Shown here: one piece after another, positions 8,708-17,358 of the stretch
Numbering within the stretch: the first letter of the stretch is position 1
How the letters are laid out: every line of letters begins with the position of its first letter
Assembly: GCA_025698865.1 (NCBI GenBank)
Contig: JAILWQ010000001.1
Span: 248,001-312,000 of the forward strand
From: Erythrobacter sp.
GTDB lineage: Bacteria; Pseudomonadota; Alphaproteobacteria; Sphingomonadales; Sphingomonadaceae
Direction: 5' to 3'
DNA length: 64,000 nucleotides
The notes under the pieces: generated by a model
What the model was told of the DNA's origin: nothing
Seen by the model: only the letters and a program-made list of their open reading frames with translations
The model's database searches: none
Program-made: the position numbers and the translations under genes

Positions 8708-10105
8708 TTAGTCGAGCGCCGCGAGCACGTCGCGCGTGAAGGCTGCTATGTCGAAGCGGCTGCCTGTCGGGTCCTCGCCGCGGCGCACGATCACCACGTC
8801 CCTGCTGGGTACAATGACCACGAACTGGCCCCGATTGCCCATCGCCGCGAACGTATCGGGAGGTACGCCTTCGCTGTTGTTGAGCAGCCAGAAACCGGCG
8901 CCGTAGCCAAATTTTCCTTCGGGCTGCGGACCGGAAGGAGACGAGACGTATTCGACCCAGCCTTCAGGCAAGATGCGGGTACCGCCACGCAGCACGCCGG
9001 CGTCGAGATAGAGCTGTCCGAAACGCGCAAGGTCGCGAGCCGTCGCCCATACCTGACTGGAGAGAATGTAGCCTCCCTGCCAGTCCGTCTCGGCAACCGT
9101 GTCGTCCATGCCGATGCGGGCGAAAAGTTCAGCCGGCGGGTGAGCTTCCGTCCCCTCACCAAGGGCGCGCACGGCCATCAGCGTGTCGTTGTTGGCATAG
9201 CGAAAGACACTTCCGGGCGAGTGGAGGAGCGGCCAGGCGGTGGCGCTTTCCTCTACGGTCGCTCCTCCGAAATAGAGCGGGTCCGTGCGGTTGCCCGGCG
9301 TGTCCGAATAGCGGCCGGAAGCCATCCGCAGCAGGTTGTCGATGGTGATCGCGCGACGGGGATCGCCCTTTCCGGTGCCGAGACCCGCGCTTGCCCCGAC
9401 ATCGGTCTCGCCGCGCTGCACGGCAGCTCCCACCAGTGTTGCTGCGAGGCTCTTCGCGACCGACCAGGTGCGCTGGGGCACGGCGGGTCCGAAATCATCC
9501 TCATAGGCTTCCCCGACGGGGCGGCCGTCCCGCGTGACCAGCACCGCCGTGGTCCGCGTGCCCTCCCCGTAACGCGCTTCGTCGAAGCCGCGACGGGCGA
9601 TACCCGAAGGGTCGCTGGGCGGCGCGTCCGCTGAGGACGAAGCTGGCTGGGACGCCGGAGCCGCTTTTTCGAGCGCGGTTTGCAGATCGGTCCCGATCGG
9701 AGCAAGGCGGCATCCGCTCTCCCCCGAATTGACTGCAAGACGGGGCGCAAAATCATCCGCCCATTCCACGGAATAGGCGGCGAGCGCCGGCTGTCCTGGG
9801 CCCTCGCCCGAGGCCACCGGTGACACCCGGATGGGAACAGCCTGCATCGTCCCGACCAACCCATCGAGCGGCTGCTGTATGCCGGACAACTCCCACCGTT
9901 CGACGCTCTCGGGCGTGCGGGTCGCTCCGTTGCGTTCCGCAATGGCGATCGCGCTGCACAGGAACAACGCCTTGTAGCCCGCGGCCAGAGCGCGGTCGTA
10001 ACGCGTATCGATCTCTTGCTGAGTGATCGATTGCGCCGTGGCCGGAGAGGCCGCCGGCAGGAGGGTCAGGGCGGCGGCGGTCGCGAGGAAAGCTTGGCGG
10101 ATCAT
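8708..10105 (-). CDS. Exported serine hydrolase, beta-lactamase family (class C-like)
   Basis: 465 residues: signal peptide (cleavage after ATA near residue 24), an N-terminal region of about 150 residues unrelated to the catalytic fold, an Ala/Pro/Ser linker, then a beta-lactamase-type serine hydrolase domain with S215-V-A-K218 (WSVAKS) and Y303-A-N305 (RYANND). The C-terminal GYGAGFWL and MGNRGQF segments are typical of EstB/6-aminohexanoate hydrolase-like members. Different from the serine hydrolase at 5048: its motifs and N-terminal extension do not match, so it is not a recent duplicate. Natural substrate unknown. Confidence 0.87.
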   Translation of the reverse strand: MIRQAFLATAAALTLLPAASPATAQSITQQEIDTRYDRALAAGYKALFLCSAIAIAERNGATRTPESVERWELSGIQQPLDGLVGTMQAVPIRVSPVASGEGPGQPALAAYSVEWADDFAPRLAVNSGESGCRLAPIGTDLQTALEKAAPASQPASSSADAPPSDPSGIARRGFDEARYGEGTRTTAVLVTRDGRPVGEAYEDDFGPAVPQRTWSVAKSLAATLVGAAVQRGETDVGASAGLGTGKGDPRRAITIDNLLRMASGRYSDTPGNRTDPLYFGGATVEESATAWPLLHSPGSVFRYANNDTLMAVRALGEGTEAHPPAELFARIGMDDTVAETDWQGGYILSSQVWATARDLARFGQLYLDAGVLRGGTRILPEGWVEYVSSPSGPQPEGKFGYGAGFWLLNNSEGVPPDTFAAMGNRGQFVVIVPSRDVVIVRRGEDPTGSRFDIAAFTRDVLAALD

Positions 10106-10130
10106 ACACCCACTTGTGCCATACCCGGGC

Positions 10131-10167
10131 CAAAAGAAAAGGGCCGGAAGGTTTCCCCTCCGGCCCT
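10131..10167 (-). terminator. Intrinsic terminator after rplQ
   Basis: Read on the minus strand, a 9-bp GC stem (AGGGCCGGA / TCCGGCCCT; arms at 10159-10167 and 10140-10148) is followed by TTTTCTTTT. It lies 24 bases beyond the rplQ stop and would end the whole alpha ribosomal operon. Confidence 0.85.
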
Positions 10168-10190
10168 GTTCGATTTCGTAGTGACGACGA

Positions 10191-10613
10191 TCAGGCGTCT
10201 TCGAACTCTTGCTCGTCGTTCATCACCGGGCCGCTGTCCTGACCCTTGGCGTCGACATCGCGGTCGACGAATTCGATGATTGCCATCTGCGCGGCGTCAC
10301 TGCCGCGATAGCCGGCCTTGATCACGCGGGTGTAGCCGCCTTCACGGTCGGAATAGCGCTCGGCGAGAATGTCGAAGAGCTTCTTCAGCTGGGTCTCGTC
10401 ACCGAGGCGGCTCATCGCCAGACGACGGTTCGAGAGGCCGCCGCGCTTCGCCAGCGTGATCAGCTTCTCGACATAGGGGCGCAGTTCCTTCGCCTTGGCG
10501 GCCGTCGTCAGGATCTGTTCGTGCTTGATGAGCGCGGCGCTCATGTTGCGGAACAGGGCCTTGCGGTGGCCGGTCTTGCGCTGCAGCTTGCGGCCGGAAA
10601 TCTTGTGACGCAT
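10191..10613 (-). CDS. rplQ: 50S ribosomal protein L17
   Basis: L17 of the large subunit, located near the polypeptide exit tunnel region. 140 residues beginning [27 protein letters not shown] (typical L17 start), with [23 protein letters not shown] near the C-terminus and an acidic tail. Last gene of the alpha operon, 80 bases downstream of rpoA; the gap contains a GC hairpin without a T-run (10663-10686). Length is at the long end for bacteria but usual for alphaproteobacteria. Confidence 0.97.
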   Translation of the reverse strand: MRHKISGRKLQRKTGHRKALFRNMSAALIKHEQILTTAAKAKELRPYVEKLITLAKRGGLSNRRLAMSRLGDETQLKKLFDILAERYSDREGGYTRVIKAGYRGSDAAQMAIIEFVDRDVDAKGQDSGPVMNDEQEFEDA

Positions 10614-10694
10614 GTTCTAGTCCTTCGTTCGAAAAGGGCCCGTCCTAGGTAGCCCAGTGCCGGCGGCGCTTCAGGGTGCGCCGCCATCACCCGT

Positions 10695-11750
10695 TCAGCC
10701 GAGCAGTTCCTGCTCAAGCTTCTTGGCCATTTCCTCGATGTTCTCGGGCGGCCAGCCCGGAATGTCCATGCCGAGGCGCAGGCCCATGGAGGAAAGAACT
10801 TCCTTGATCTCGTTGAGGCTCTTGCGGCCGAAATTCGGCGTGCGGAGCATCTCGGCCTCGGTCTTCTGGACCAGATCGCCGATATAGATGATGTTATCGT
10901 TCTTGAGGCAGTTGGCCGACCGCACCGACAGCTCCAGCTCGTCGACCTTCTTGAGCAGGTAACGGTTGAGCTGGTTGGTGTCGCTTTCCTGCGGCTCGGC
11001 AGCCTGGCCGATCATCGCGCTGGAAGGCTGCGGAATACCGTCCTCGAAGTGGACGAACAGGGTAAGCTGGTCCTGCAGGATGCGCGCGGCATAGGCCACC
11101 GCGTCTTCCGGCGTGACGGTGCCGTCGGTTTCGACCGTGAGGCTGAGCTTGTCGTAGTCGAGTTCCTGCCCGACGCGGGCGTTCTCGACCTTGTAGCTCA
11201 CCTGGCGGACCGGCGAATAGAGGCTGTCGACCGGGATCAGGCCGATCGGCGCGTCGGCCGGGCGGTTCTGAACGGCGGGGATGTAGCCCTTGCCCACGTC
11301 GGCGGTGAGCTCCATGTTGAGCGTCGCGCCTTCGTCGAGATGGCAGATCACGAGATCCTTGTTCATCACCTCGATATCGCCCGACGTGGCGATGTCGCCG
11401 GCCTTGACCTCGCCCGGGCCGGTGGCCGAAAGCTGCAGGCGCTTGAGGCCCGTGCCTTCCATCTTCAGCGCGATCTGCTTCACGTTGAGGACGATGTCGG
11501 TCACGTCTTCACGCACGCCAGCCAGACTGGAGAACTCGTGGAGCACGTTCTCGATCTTGATCGAGGTGATTGCCGCGCCCTGAAGGCTGGAAAGGAGAAC
11601 ACGACGCAGCGCGTTGCCAAGCGTCAGGCCGAAACCACGCTCGAGCGGCTCGGCGACGAAGGTGGTCTTGCGCTTCTTGTCGCCGCCATCCTTGATTTCG
11701 AGAGTGTTGGGTTTCTTGAGTTCCTGCCAGTTCTTGGTGTTGACGGACAT
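10695..11750 (-). CDS. rpoA: DNA-directed RNA polymerase alpha subunit
   Basis: RNA polymerase alpha, the assembly platform of the core enzyme. 351 residues: N-terminal dimerisation domain with [18 protein letters not shown] and the conserved GVREDVTDI loop, an acidic linker around 245-260, and the C-terminal DNA/activator-binding domain with [17 protein letters not shown] and [16 protein letters not shown]. The AGGGGA Shine-Dalgarno is 5 bases from the ATG. Lies between rpsK and rplQ with no rpsD in between, as is usual for alphaproteobacteria. Confidence 0.98.
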   Translation of the reverse strand: MSVNTKNWQELKKPNTLEIKDGGDKKRKTTFVAEPLERGFGLTLGNALRRVLLSSLQGAAITSIKIENVLHEFSSLAGVREDVTDIVLNVKQIALKMEGTGLKRLQLSATGPGEVKAGDIATSGDIEVMNKDLVICHLDEGATLNMELTADVGKGYIPAVQNRPADAPIGLIPVDSLYSPVRQVSYKVENARVGQELDYDKLSLTVETDGTVTPEDAVAYAARILQDQLTLFVHFEDGIPQPSSAMIGQAAEPQESDTNQLNRYLLKKVDELELSVRSANCLKNDNIIYIGDLVQKTEAEMLRTPNFGRKSLNEIKEVLSSMGLRLGMDIPGWPPENIEEMAKKLEQELLG

Positions 11751-11779
11751 GGATTTCCCCTGGAGGTTAGATGCGGACG

Positions 11780-11811
11780 GGACCGGAGCGCTTGGGCGAA
11801 GCGTCCGGTCC
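11780..11811 (-). other. Hairpin between rpsK and rpoA
   Basis: An inverted repeat with an 8-bp outer stem (GGACCGGA/TCCGGTCC) and a 5-bp inner stem (CGCTT/AAGCG), one base bulged, lies in the 116-base gap just upstream of the rpoA ribosome-binding site. No T-run follows, so it is more likely an RNA stability or translational element than a terminator. Confidence 0.5.
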
Positions 11812-11866
11812 GTGATGAGATCGGCGGAAGGGCTCCCGCCGGGCAGCTACGGATCAGACGTTCGTG

Positions 11867-12256
11867 TCAGACCCGGCGCCGCTTGGACGGACGGACCCCG
11901 TTATGCGGGATCGGCGTCACGTCGCGGATAGAGGTGATGGTGAAGCCCACGGCGGCCAGACCGCGCAGCGCGCTCTCGCGGCCCGAACCCGGACCCTTCA
12001 CTTCGACTTCCAGCGTACGGACGCCGTGTTCGGCGGCCTTCTTGCCGGCATCGTCCGCAGCGACCTGCGCGGCGTAAGGCGTCGACTTGCGGCTGCCCTT
12101 GAAGCCCATCATGCCGGCGCTGGACCAGCTGATCGCATTGCCCTGAGCGTCGGTGATGGTGATCATCGTGTTGTTGAAGCTGGCGTTGATGTGCGCGACG
12201 CCGCTGGTGATGTTCTTCTTGTCGCGCCGCCTGATCCGGCTCGGTTCGCGTGCCAT
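11867..12256 (-). CDS. rpsK: 30S ribosomal protein S11
   Basis: S11 of the small-subunit platform. 129 residues with the usual core ([31 protein letters not shown]) and the invariant C-terminus [15 protein letters not shown]. Second gene of the alpha operon, 58 bases after rpsM. Normal length. Confidence 0.98.
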   Translation of the reverse strand: MAREPSRIRRRDKKNITSGVAHINASFNNTMITITDAQGNAISWSSAGMMGFKGSRKSTPYAAQVAADDAGKKAAEHGVRTLEVEVKGPGSGRESALRGLAAVGFTITSIRDVTPIPHNGVRPSKRRRV

Positions 12257-12314
12257 GTGAATGTCTTCCTTATATTCTCAAGAAGGGAAAAGCGTGACGG
12301 GAAACCCGCCCTGC

Positions 12315-12683
12315 TTACTTCTTCTTGCCGGCGATCGGCTTGGCCTTACCCTTGCGGGTGCGGGCGTTGGTGTGGGTGCGCTGTCCGCGAACGGGCAGTC
12401 CGGCGCGATGACGCAGGCCGCGATAGGACCGCAGGTCCATCAGGCGCTTGATGTTCATCGCGGTGTTGCGGCGCAGGTCGCCCTCGACCTGATGATCCTC
12501 GTCGATCGTCTCGCGGATACGCAGCACTTCCTCGTCGGTGAGGTCCTGCACGCGGCGGGCGTGATCGATGCCGAGCTTGTCGGCGATCTGGACCGCGGTC
12601 GTGCGGCCGATTCCGTGAATATAGGTAAGCGCGATGATAACGCGCTTGTTGGTGGGGATGTTGACCCCGGCAATACGAGCCAC
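12315..12683 (-). CDS. rpsM: 30S ribosomal protein S13
   Basis: S13 of the 30S head, contacting P-site tRNA and the intersubunit bridge. Start decision: an ATG at 12695 would add four residues (MENK), but a GTG at 12683 gives the canonical start (M)ARIAGVNIP and has GGAG with 6-base spacing, so GTG is preferred; 122 residues. The HGIGRTTA loop and the basic C-terminus [17 protein letters not shown] are present. First gene of the alpha operon, with its own candidate promoter and a leader of about 150 bases. Confidence 0.95.
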   Translation of the reverse strand: MARIAGVNIPTNKRVIIALTYIHGIGRTTAVQIADKLGIDHARRVQDLTDEEVLRIRETIDEDHQVEGDLRRNTAMNIKRLMDLRSYRGLRHRAGLPVRGQRTHTNARTRKGKAKPIAGKKK

Positions 12684-12776
12684 TTTGTTCTCCATGCTCC
12701 ACAGGGTCCGGCCGCTTGCGTCGGGCGGCGCACCCTATCTCATCGCTGTTTTCGATCCGGCGGGAAGGTCTAACGC

Positions 12777-12830
12777 AAAAAGTCCGGTTGGCGCGCAATG
12801 AGGCTGGCACCTGCCGGACTGGACCTTACC
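12777..12830 (-). terminator. Terminator-like hairpin in the rpsM leader (candidate attenuator)
   Basis: On the minus strand a 7-bp stem AGTCCGG/CCGGACT (arms at 12824-12830 and 12781-12787) is followed directly by TTTTTGCG. It lies between the candidate promoter and rpsM, so it would affect alpha operon transcription rather than terminate gdhA. The loop is long (36 bases) and may fold further. Confidence 0.45.
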
Positions 12831-12845
12831 TGTCGAATGCTGGCG

Positions 12846-12874
12846 CGCTTAATCGGATTCGCCGTATGGGTCAA
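12846..12874 (-). promoter_or_regulatory. Candidate sigma70-type promoter of the alpha operon
   Basis: Minus strand: -35 TTGACC (12869-12874), 17-base spacer, -10 TAAGCG (12846-12851). The same two hexamers with the same spacing occur upstream of rpsL (31964-31992). It lies between gdhA and rpsM and would give an rpsM leader of about 155 bases. Confidence 0.6.
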
Positions 12875-12958
12875 CCGGTTTGCGCACATCAGGGCGCCCA
12901 CGCCATATGGGCTCTGCATCGCCGGTTTCAACCCGCTGCCGGGCGCCTGCAAGCCGCC

Positions 12959-14323
12959 TCAAACGACGCCGAACGCCAGCATCGCATCGGCGACCTTCTT
13001 GAAGCCCGCAATGTTCGCGCCCTTCACGTAGTCGAGATAACCATCGTCCGCCTCGCCGTATTCAACGCACTTGTCATGAATGCCGCTCATCACCTCGGTC
13101 AGCATGTCGCCGAGCCGGTCGTGATCCCAGCTCATCCGCTCCGAGTTCTGCGCCATCTCGAGGCCGGACATCGCCACCCCGCCGGCATTCGCCGCCTTGC
13201 CCGGCGCGTACATCATCTTTGCATCGTGGAACACCTTCACGCCATCGAGCGTGGTCGGCATGTTCGCGCCCTCGACCACCGCCATGCAGCCATTGCCGAC
13301 CAGTGCGCGGCCATCATCCTCGTCCAGTTCGTTCTGGGTGGCGCAGGGAAGCGCGATATCGCACTCGACCTTCCACGGGCGGGCGCCGTCGCCGTGGAAT
13401 TCGGCCCCGTCGAATTCATCGCAATATTCGCTGATCCGGCCGTGCCGTTCGTTCTTGAGCCGCTTGATCCAGTCGATCTTCTCCTGATCGATCCCGTCCG
13501 GGTCATGGATGAAGCCGTCGCTGTCCGACATGGTGAGGACCTTGCCGCCCAGTTCCGTCAGCTTTTCCGCCGCGTGAAGCGCCACATTGCCGGCGCCCGA
13601 GATCACCGCGGTCTTGCCCTCGATGCCGTCCTCTGCGTGGTCCAGCATGTTCCGGAGGAAATAGACCGCGCCATAGCCGGTCGCCTCGGGCCGCATCTTC
13701 GAGCCGCCATATTCGAGGCCCTTGCCCGTGAGCACGCCTTCCCAGCGATTGGTGATCCGCTTGTACTGGCCGAACATGTAACCGATCTCGCGCGCACCGA
13801 CCCCGATGTCGCCGGCGGGCACATCGATATCCGGGCCGATATGGCGGTAGAGTTCCGTCATGAAGCTCTGGCAGAAGCGCATGATCTCGGCATCGCTCTT
13901 GCCCTTGGGGTTGAAGTTCGAGCCGCCCTTGCCGCCGCCCATCGGCAGGCCGGTGAGGGAGTTCTTGAAGGTCTGCTCGAAGGCGAGGAACTTCAGCACG
14001 CTCTCGGTGACGCCGGCGTGAAACCGGATGCCGCCCTTGTACGGGCCGATGGCGTTGTTGTTCTGGACGCGCCAACCGCGCTGGACCCGGATGTTGTGAT
14101 TGTCGTCTTCCCAGCACACGCGGAAGCTGACCACGCGGTCGGGCTCCGCGATGCGGCGCAGGATCTGCGCCTCGTGATATTCTTCCTTGTCTTCGATGAA
14201 TTCGAAGACGTCCTGCGAAACCTGGCGAACCGCCTGAATGAATTCGTCCTGCCCAGGATTGCGCTTCTTCACGCCTTCCATGAATTGATCGAGATCGACG
14301 TGTCGATCGTACACCGATGCCAT
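12959..14323 (-). CDS. gdhA: NADP-specific glutamate dehydrogenase
   Basis: Hexameric-type glutamate dehydrogenase that interconverts 2-oxoglutarate plus ammonium and glutamate, in nitrogen assimilation. 454 residues match the approximately 450-residue bacterial NADP class: FRVCWEDDN, the substrate loop GPYKGGIRFH, PMGGGKGG with the catalytic lysine region, DIDVPAGDIGVG, and the coenzyme-domain motif SGAGNVALH. Coenzyme specificity is inferred from family similarity. Unusual position: it sits between adk and rpsM inside the spc-alpha block, 111 bases downstream of adk, with no clear promoter or terminator of its own. Confidence 0.95.
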   Translation of the reverse strand: MASVYDRHVDLDQFMEGVKKRNPGQDEFIQAVRQVSQDVFEFIEDKEEYHEAQILRRIAEPDRVVSFRVCWEDDNHNIRVQRGWRVQNNNAIGPYKGGIRFHAGVTESVLKFLAFEQTFKNSLTGLPMGGGKGGSNFNPKGKSDAEIMRFCQSFMTELYRHIGPDIDVPAGDIGVGAREIGYMFGQYKRITNRWEGVLTGKGLEYGGSKMRPEATGYGAVYFLRNMLDHAEDGIEGKTAVISGAGNVALHAAEKLTELGGKVLTMSDSDGFIHDPDGIDQEKIDWIKRLKNERHGRISEYCDEFDGAEFHGDGARPWKVECDIALPCATQNELDEDDGRALVGNGCMAVVEGANMPTTLDGVKVFHDAKMMYAPGKAANAGGVAMSGLEMAQNSERMSWDHDRLGDMLTEVMSGIHDKCVEYGEADDGYLDYVKGANIAGFKKVADAMLAFGVV

Positions 14324-14434
14324 AAATTCTGCCTACCCGTCGTCCTTAGCGGACTTGCTAACGGGTTCGGAACGTGTGGGCGGCGGGCCTAGTTCCGGGT
14401 CGTCAGTGCACGGACACCGGAACGGGAAATGCGT

Positions 14435-15079
14435 TCAGGCGAGGATCGCGTCGATGGCGTGCGTCACGTCCTCGATGCTCGCCATGCCGTCGACCCGCGA
14501 GACGATGCCGCGCGCTTCGTATCCCGGCAGGATCGGCGCGGTCTCGGACCGGTAGACGCCCATGCGATGGCGCACGGTCTCCTCGTTGTCGTCGGGGCGC
14601 CGCTTGAACTCGGTGCTTCCGCACTTGTCGCAGACGCCTTCCACGCGGGGCTGCTTGAACTCGTCATGATAGCCCTCACCGCAATTGGCGCAGGTGTACC
14701 GGCCGGTGATACGTTCGACGAGCGCGTCCTCGTCGACGCCGAGTTCGATCACATGGTCGAGCTGGCGGCCGTGCCGCGCGAGGATTTCGTCGAGCATGGC
14801 CGCTTGGGCGGCGGTGCGCGGATAACCGTCGAAGATGGCGCCGGTCTCGGAACCCATGGCGGTCAGCTCGGCGTCGATCAGCTCGGACACGATTTCGTCG
14901 GAAACGAGCTCGCCGCGGTCCATGACTTCCCGGGCCTTGATCCCCACGGGAGTGCCCGCCTTGACCGCCGCGCGGAGCATGTCGCCGGTCGACAGCTGCC
15001 GCATCCCGTGATGTTCCACCAGGCGCTGCGACTGCGTTCCCTTACCCGCTCCCGGCGGTCCGAGTAGGATGATATCCAT
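14435..15079 (-). CDS. adk: Adenylate kinase, long zinc-LID type
   Basis: Converts ATP + AMP to 2 ADP. 214 residues with the P-loop GPPGAGKGTQ at residues 7-16, the AMP-binding DGYPRT motif, and a long LID domain carrying two C-x2-C pairs (CANC and CDKC), so a zinc-binding LID is expected. Starts 26 bases after secY with AGGGG upstream of ATG. rpmJ, which follows secY in enteric bacteria, is absent here. Confidence 0.97.
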   Translation of the reverse strand: MDIILLGPPGAGKGTQSQRLVEHHGMRQLSTGDMLRAAVKAGTPVGIKAREVMDRGELVSDEIVSELIDAELTAMGSETGAIFDGYPRTAAQAAMLDEILARHGRQLDHVIELGVDEDALVERITGRYTCANCGEGYHDEFKQPRVEGVCDKCGSTEFKRRPDDNEETVRHRMGVYRSETAPILPGYEARGIVSRVDGMASIEDVTHAIDAILA

Positions 15080-15105
15080 CTAACCCCTGTCCCCTCGGGC
15101 TGCGC

Positions 15106-16470
15106 CTAGCGCGCCCGCCCCTTCAGTTTGGCCTTCTTGATCAGGTCGCCATACTGGTGCGCCAGCAGATGCGACTGGATCTGGCTGATCGTGTCCACGG
15201 TCACGTTCACGACGATCAGCAGACTGGTGCCGCCGAGGAACAGCGGAATACCCGTCTGGGCGATCATGTATTCGGGAATGACGCAGACCAGCGTGAGGTA
15301 GATCGCGCCGACCACGGTAATCCGGGTGAGAACGTAGTCGAGATATTCCTCGGTCCGCTTGCCCGGACGGATGCCGGGAATGAACCCGCCATTGCGCTTG
15401 AGGTTCTCCGCCGTCTCCTCGGGGTTGAAGACAACCGCGGTGTAGAAGAAGCAGAAGAAGATGATCCCGGCCGCATACAGCGTCATGTAGAGCGGCTGAC
15501 CGTGGGCGAGATACTGGTTCAGCGACACGATGATGCCGCCCATCGTGCTGTCGGTGTTCACCGAATTGCCCGCGAACTGGGTGATCGTGAGCGGCAGGAG
15601 CAGGAGCGAGCTCGCGAAGATCGGCGGGATGACGCCGGCCGTGTTGAGCTTGAGCGGAAGATGCGAGCGGTCCGCCTGCATCATGCCGCGCTGCGTCGCG
15701 CGCTTGGGATACTGGATCAGCAGGCGGCGCTGGGCGCGCTCCATGAAGCTGATCAGCAGGATCAGGCCGACGACCATCAGAATGAATCCGATGATGATCC
15801 CGGCCGAGATGGACCCGGTGCGCCCGCCTTCGAACAGGTTGGAGGCGAACTGCGGGAACTGGGCAACGATGCCCGCCATGATGATCAGCGAGACGCCATT
15901 GCCGATGCCGCTACTGGTGATCTGCTCGCCCAGCCAGAGGAGGAACATCGTTCCGCCAACAAGGCTGATGACGGCGCCGATGCGGAACATGTAGCCCGGA
16001 TCGACGACGGCCTGAAGACCGCTCGCCGCGCCGAAGCTTTCGAGACCCGCCGCGACGAACCAGCCCTGGATCGTGCACAGGAACACCGTGCCGTAGCGGG
16101 TGTACTGGTTGAGCTTCTGGCGCCCGACCGAGCCCTCCTTCTTCATCGCTGCAAGCGTCGGGTGCAGCGCGCTGGCGAGCTGCACGACGATCGATGCTGT
16201 GATGTAGGGCATGACGCCGAGCGCGATCAGACTCATGCGCTCGAGGCTGCCACCCGTGAACATGTTGAACATGTCGAGGATGCCGCCGCGCGTCTGGTCG
16301 GCGAGCTGGCTGAGCACCAGCGGATTGATCCCCGGCAGGGGAACGAAGCTAAGAAAGCGGAAGACGATCAGCGCACCGACGGTGAACCAGATCCGCTGCC
16401 GCAGTTCGGTGGCCTTGGAGAAATTGGCCAGACTCATCTGGCTGGCGAGGTTGTCGGCGCGTGATGCCAT
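15106..16470 (-). CDS. secY: Preprotein translocase channel subunit SecY
   Basis: Central channel of the Sec translocon in the inner membrane. 454 residues and about ten hydrophobic helices; recognisable blocks include FVPLPGINP, the GIMPYI-like GVMPYITASI, the GNGVSLIIMAGI segment, NTAGVIPPIFASSLL, and the cytoplasmic loop with GFIPGIRPG. Follows rplO after 105 bases; that gap contains a strong hairpin (16529-16561). Normal length for alphaproteobacteria. Confidence 0.98.
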   Translation of the reverse strand: MASRADNLASQMSLANFSKATELRQRIWFTVGALIVFRFLSFVPLPGINPLVLSQLADQTRGGILDMFNMFTGGSLERMSLIALGVMPYITASIVVQLASALHPTLAAMKKEGSVGRQKLNQYTRYGTVFLCTIQGWFVAAGLESFGAASGLQAVVDPGYMFRIGAVISLVGGTMFLLWLGEQITSSGIGNGVSLIIMAGIVAQFPQFASNLFEGGRTGSISAGIIIGFILMVVGLILLISFMERAQRRLLIQYPKRATQRGMMQADRSHLPLKLNTAGVIPPIFASSLLLLPLTITQFAGNSVNTDSTMGGIIVSLNQYLAHGQPLYMTLYAAGIIFFCFFYTAVVFNPEETAENLKRNGGFIPGIRPGKRTEEYLDYVLTRITVVGAIYLTLVCVIPEYMIAQTGIPLFLGGTSLLIVVNVTVDTISQIQSHLLAHQYGDLIKKAKLKGRAR

Positions 16471-16528
16471 GTTACGTGGTCGATCCTAGCTTGGCGCCGG
16501 CCCGTCCCCGGCGATGACCGGACAGATA

Positions 16529-16561
16529 GGGAGCGGGCGACCGGTTGTCGAACCCGCTCCC
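16529..16561 (-). other. Perfect 9-bp hairpin between rplO and secY
   Basis: Perfect inverted repeat GGGAGCGGG/CCCGCTCCC with a 15-base loop in the only sizeable gap between rplO and secY. No T-run follows on the transcribed (minus) strand, so it is probably an mRNA structural element; on the plus strand it is followed by five Ts, but no plus-strand gene lies upstream. Confidence 0.5.
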
Positions 16562-16575
16562 GAACTTTTTGCCCG

Positions 16576-17100
16576 TCAGTTCGACTTGGCGGCCTTGTTG
16601 GCGGCGGTGCGCGCAGCCTTCTTCTCGTGCTCGGGCTGTGCCTTCTCGATCACTTCGACCGATCCGCCGGCCTTCTCGACCGCCTCGATAGCGCCCTTGG
16701 ACGCACCGGCGACCTTGAACGAAACCTTCGCGCTCAGTTCGCCCTTGCCGAGCAGACGCACGCCGTCCTTGCCGCCGCGAGCGAGACCGGCAGCCTTGAG
16801 CGCCTGGTGGTCGAGCGTGCCACTGGTGTCGAGCTTGCCGGCGTCGATGAACTTCTGGACCATGCCCAGGTTCACTTCGGCATAATCCTTGGCGAAGGGG
16901 TTGTTGAAGCCGCGCTTCGGAAGGCGCATGTGGAGCGGCATCTGGCCACCCTCGAAGCCCTTGATGGCAACGCCCGAACGGCTCTTCTGGCCCTTCTGGC
17001 CGCGCCCGGCGGTCTTGCCCTTGCCTGAGCCGATGCCCCGGCCCACACGCATGCGGCTCTTGCGGGCACCATCATTGTCGCGGATGTCGGTAAGTTTCAT
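16576..17100 (-). CDS. rplO: 50S ribosomal protein L15
   Basis: L15, a late-assembly large-subunit protein. The ATG at 17100 gives the canonical start [14 protein letters not shown]; an upstream in-frame GTG (17109) adds only three residues and is less likely. The glycine/basic N-terminal extension ([19 protein letters not shown]) that threads into 23S rRNA is present. 174 residues, longer than the enteric protein because of a basic Ala/Lys C-terminal tail (about 157-174). Preceded by a terminator-like hairpin in the gap after rpmD. Confidence 0.96.
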   Translation of the reverse strand: MKLTDIRDNDGARKSRMRVGRGIGSGKGKTAGRGQKGQKSRSGVAIKGFEGGQMPLHMRLPKRGFNNPFAKDYAEVNLGMVQKFIDAGKLDTSGTLDHQALKAAGLARGGKDGVRLLGKGELSAKVSFKVAGASKGAIEAVEKAGGSVEVIEKAQPEHEKKAARTAANKAAKSN

Positions 17101-17132
17101 AGTCTGCACTCGCTTTCGCTTTGTTCGCGCTC

Positions 17133-17161
17133 AAAAAACGGGCGCCCCGCTAGGGACGCCC
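17133..17161 (-). terminator. Terminator-like hairpin between rpmD and rplO
   Basis: Minus strand: GGGCGTCCC-TAGC-GGGGCGCCC (9 pairs, one G-U) followed by G and six Ts. This has the form of a rho-independent terminator, yet it lies inside the spc operon with rplO only 32 bases further on. It may act as a partial terminator that lowers expression of rplO-secY-adk. Confidence 0.65.
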
Positions 17162-17166
17162 GACGA

Positions 17167-17352
17167 TCAATCGATCACCTGGACCATATGCGGCAGTTTG
17201 GCAATGGCGCCGCGCACTTCAGGGGTGTCCTGAAGTTCGACGACACGATGCATCTTGCCGAGGCCGAGGCCGATCAGGATCTTCTTCTGGCTCTCGGGGC
17301 GCCGGATGGGCGAGCCGATCTGCTTGATCTTGATGGTGTTGGTTTTTGCCAT
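17167..17352 (-). CDS. rpmD: 50S ribosomal protein L30
   Basis: Small L30 of the large subunit. 61 residues, typical length, with [14 protein letters not shown] and the [12 protein letters not shown] motif. The GGAG overlapping the end of rpsE serves as ribosome-binding site; 6 bases separate the genes. Confidence 0.96.
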   Translation of the reverse strand: MAKTNTIKIKQIGSPIRRPESQKKILIGLGLGKMHRVVELQDTPEVRGAIAKLPHMVQVID

Positions 17353-17358
17353 CTCGAA

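Noticed and set aside
5048..10105. The two serine hydrolases as beta-lactam resistance genes
   Set aside because: They have the beta-lactamase-fold motifs, but these are shared with esterases and peptidases, and nothing in context points to resistance.
12716..14392. 558-codon plus-strand frame opposite gdhA
   Set aside because: Runs through rpsM upstream and gdhA antisense; composition is that of a shadow frame and there is no ribosome-binding site.
16529..16569. Hairpin plus five Ts on the plus strand as a terminator
   Set aside because: No plus-strand gene reads into it; the block is transcribed on the minus strand, where it lacks a T-run.
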